Source: Protula sp. h YS-2021 (taxonomy: Eukaryota > Annelida > Polychaeta > Sabellida > Serpulidae). Taken from it: DNA of 64,000 bases. Every line of letters starts with the position of its first letter. The stretch's first letter is position 1. The position numbers and the translations under genes are program-made. The notes beneath the pieces were generated by a model. The model was given only the letters and a program-made list of their open reading frames with translations. It was not told the origin of the DNA and did not search any database. The stretch is from assembly GCA_949752745.1 (NCBI GenBank), contig OX457026.1, positions 47,067,256-47,131,255 of the forward strand, read 5' to 3'. Positions 61,732 through 64,000 of the stretch are shown here, piece after piece.

Positions 61732-62639
61732 ATGGCGACAGCATATTCCGATCTATTTAAGCTGAATGCTTACCTACTACCTTCTTTGATGGTATTAAGG
61801 CGTGACCAAGCGTTGCCACCTTCCAATATCAGTGCAGTAGACGCTCGTAAACGTCGATTTGCACCATCAGACGGTCAGTCATAATCTTTTCCTCCCGAAA
61901 TTATTGAAGCAGGCAATCGAGGTAGCTAGAGTGAAGTTACAAGACACTCTTATGTGTAGATCCGGCAGCACAACAGGACCAGGCAGAGACAGTCTTCAAT
62001 GCCGTCCATCCTAGCAACCAAGAAGCGACTGGTGTCTTCAGCGGAACCAACTCTCCAGGCCAAGAAGCTAAGGTGAACAATAGAAAGCCGGCTGCTCCTT
62101 CGAAGCAGAGGTATCCATTACTCAAAATATCCGGTCGACATCGCGCTCCGATCTCGCACAGACACTTACGAAGAACTCGTTTCTCCATCAATTAGGTCGA
62201 GTGCAAAGGAACCCGTAGCGAGGCTAAAGAATTTTTGGCAAGCTTGACAATCAGTCGTTCGCCCCCAAACAAATAGTCCGTTGATTGCACCCCTTTACCG
62301 TTTTCAAGGGACGGCTGGGGTCACCAGAATTTTCCTCCGTTGGCCAAGCTTCCCAATCTTTCTTTAGTCATGCCGTACTAGCTCCAACCAATAAGGAACT
62401 GGCGTTAGATATGATGAACCTTGAACTGTAAGACAAAGAGCCATAGAAAAGATGGCTGTGGACACTCAAGAGTTTTTCAGTCTACTCTTGTACCACAAAG
62501 TTGGAGAGTTGGTGCCTACTCATACACTTGTCACAATTCAATCAGTTCTAACATCTCAAATCATTCAAGAGGGGCACTCAGCATCTTATCAAATCTAGTC
62601 AGGGCATGTGGGCCATATCAGTGAATCCCTTTACATTCC
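61732..62639 (+). pseudogene. DIRS element 5' (gag-like) region
   Basis: A short frame, MATAYSDLFKLNAYLLPSL then DQALPPSNISAVDARKRR, ends at TAA 61880. Later pieces in shifting frames include PPEIIEAGNR, EEFFSLL-like and SFAPKQI. The assignment rests on position immediately upstream of the DIRS reverse transcriptase; no diagnostic gag motif exists for this group. Confidence 0.4.
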
Positions 62640-63130
62640 GATGTGCAAAACCTCTCGACGTTATCTGTCCTTCACGTACGGAGAGATGAGCTATCGGTTC
62701 TTTGTTCTACCGTTCAAGTTGTCGACAGTACCGTTTGTGTTCACCAACCGTTTGTGACCACTTTGCTCAAACAGTACTGCGACCTCTATCTATTCCAAGA
62801 AGTCGGAGTTGGTTCCGGTTCAATGGATAGACCTTATGGACGACCTCATAGATGTTGAAAGGGTTAAGAGCGTTCCCACTCAAAATCAGATTGAAAAATT
62901 GTCAACTGTGATTGCTCAATTCGTGTCTACTCCCAAGCCTCAAGCTTATCTGTTAGAGTCACTTCTCGGTTTGTTAGTTGCCACGGAGAAGACGGTTGAC
63001 TTAGGCAGGTACCATTTTCGCCAGTTTCAGCGTGTGGTTTTCGCGCCGCTGCATCGTGGCTGGTCGCCACATCATTGACTACGGCTCTACTTACTGGCAC
63101 TGAGGCATCTCGACTGGCGGTCGCATCAGG
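62640..63130 (+). pseudogene. DIRS reverse transcriptase remnant
   Basis: Frames read RRYLSFTYGEMSYRFFVLPF, KLSTVPFVFTN (the palm 'LPFGLSTAPFVFTK' region), SKKSELVPVQ, then VKSVPTQNQIEKLSTVIAQF, AYLLESLLGLLVATEKTVDL and GRYHFRQFQRVV (thumb/connection). This order and wording are typical of DIRS-like YR retrotransposons, not LTR elements. The catalytic YLDD segment between the FVFTN and KKSELVP parts is missing through a deletion. Confidence 0.75.
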
Positions 63131-63229
63131 CCAGTCTCCTGAAAGGCGTGCGTTTCCCTCTTCCATCTATATCAAGACAGGTATAGAACTATGCGTCTAG
63201 GAACGATTGGGGATTATTTTTCCAAGAGA

Positions 63230-63480
63230 ACACTTGGAAGGGGCAGTGGTCTGCTCACGGCCGCACATCGGGTATCAATGTGTTGGAAAGGAAGGCAGTA
63301 TTGGTTGCTTGTGGACTGCTCTACGTTTCTCAAGAGGCACGCGTTCAGTTTTTGGTGGACTCTCAGACAGTGGTCTCTTGTTTGTTCAAGCAGGGCGGCC
63401 CGCGTTCACCGATGTTCAATCGACTCACCAAGTAGGCTTCTTCGGTGCTCGGGACAATGATTTTATCATTCAAGCGTCAC
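63230..63480 (+). pseudogene. DIRS RNase H remnant
   Basis: One frame reads VLERKAVLVACGLLYVSQEA, then VQFLVDSQTVVSCLFKQGG and PRSPMFNRLTK before a TAG. VDSQTVVSCLFKQGG corresponds to the 'TDNSTVVAYLNKQGG' RNase H motif of DIRS elements, with TDNS changed to VDSQ. It follows the reverse transcriptase in the normal order. Confidence 0.7.
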
Positions 63481-63499
63481 ACAGGTATATCGGGTTATG

Positions 63500-64000
63500 A
63501 TTTACCGGTGATGTATTGTCGGATTGGCTCAGGTCCTTTCAACTGGAGCATCCTCTCTCCGACATTTCAGTGGTACCTGGGGATATGTCCATGGTTTTGA
63601 AATATCTCAGTCTCTACTTTTCCATCGCTCTCTCCGACATGACAGTGGTACCTGTGGATATGCCCATGGTTTTGAAATATCTCACGTTTCTACTTTTCCA
63701 TCGCTGTATTATTTCAGACAAGTCATTTATCTTGAAACGTGTTTTCGTTGTGGCCTTGCGGTCGGCAAAACCGCCACAGGGAAGTACACGTATTGCAAAA
63801 CTCCATTAGTTAATGGTTCATGGGGGCGGCTGTCCTGAACCATTACCGTTTTGTTTTACCAAGAGGCACATTGGGACCGAGAGCTTAGGTACGTTTGAAC
63901 AAATTGTGACACCAGCCTTTCGGGATATGAGGTTACGTGGCAGTTTCGACACCGCGTCGTTGTGCCCCGTCTTCCTACTACGCGCGTATAGTAAACGATC
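63500..64000 (+). pseudogene. DIRS tyrosine recombinase remnant (window-cut)
   Basis: Frames read HPLSDISVVPGDMSMVLKYL, a near-exact repeat of that segment, CIISDKSFILKRVFVVAL, then SLGTFEQIVTPAFRDMRLRG and TASLCPVFLLRAYSKRS. This matches the N-terminal to middle part of DIRS-type tyrosine recombinases. The region that should carry the first catalytic Arg (..LASGKRRSEL.A) reads VGKTATGKYTYC in one frame, so it is lost. The C-terminal HxxR and Tyr are outside the window. Confidence 0.72.

Overview
The window is AT-rich, intron-style metazoan DNA. It has almost no intact genes, many decayed mobile elements, and one clear exon of a conserved animal gene (a guanylate cyclase catalytic-domain exon, 53216-53406, minus). 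The repertoire (Polinton/Maverick, BEL, L2-type LINE, Tc1/mariner, DIRS, several tRNA-derived SINEs, GACA-type microsatellites embedded in dispersed repeats) suggests a marine invertebrate. The SINE type and the 'GTAGGAGGAGTTTTCTAGAAA'-type repeats make me lean towards a mollusc, but this is inference. No sequence search was possible; homology calls rest on recognised motifs.

Region 1 (1-33839): a nested, locally duplicated array with no gene I can name. Modules recur in the order R-S-P-Q-T-U. Two blocks (17.7-26.1 kb and 26.5-33.8 kb) match with an offset of about 9.31 kb. Within them lie a nearly identical 4,411-bp tandem duplication (8910-13320 and 13321-17731), an older 2.18-kb Q-R tandem repeat and a 0.22-kb repeat inside R. 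Module U (6594-8165 and 24525-26130) carries a decayed minus-strand coding segment with 75-bp (25-codon) repeats. The stretch 1441-6593 holds older tandem repeats, a tRNA-derived SINE and an inverted repeat.

Region 2 (33840-48970): a composite of at least two decayed Polinton (Maverick) copies. Recognisable parts are protein-primed DNA polymerase B (plus strand, twice), a retroviral-type integrase with chromodomain (minus strand, twice), a small basic ORF, a long unrecognised ORF ('ORFX') and ORFs with PC4-like ssDNA-binding motifs (minus strand). The composite is broken by a BEL 3' end (LTR 36326-36952), a tRNA-SINE (39590-39745), an L2-type LINE (40405-43400) and a Tc1-like transposon (46265-46905). 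G-rich minisatellites in opposite orientation lie near both ends (34010-34170, 48480-48970).

Region 3 (48971-58690): mostly unassigned, probably intronic or intergenic DNA around the guanylate cyclase exon, with two long TA microsatellites and a dispersed repeat.

Region 4 (58690-61345): a GC-richer degenerate tandem array built on GTCACGAC/GTCGTGAC-type palindromic words, with many CACGTG and GATCAYGTG sites and an embedded tRNA-Asn-like sequence. Region 5 (61732-64000, cut by the window): a decayed DIRS-type retrotransposon with RT, RNase H and tyrosine-recombinase remnants. Almost every element is interrupted by stops or frameshifts, so the window reads as a transposon graveyard plus a young segmental-duplication array near one cellular gene.
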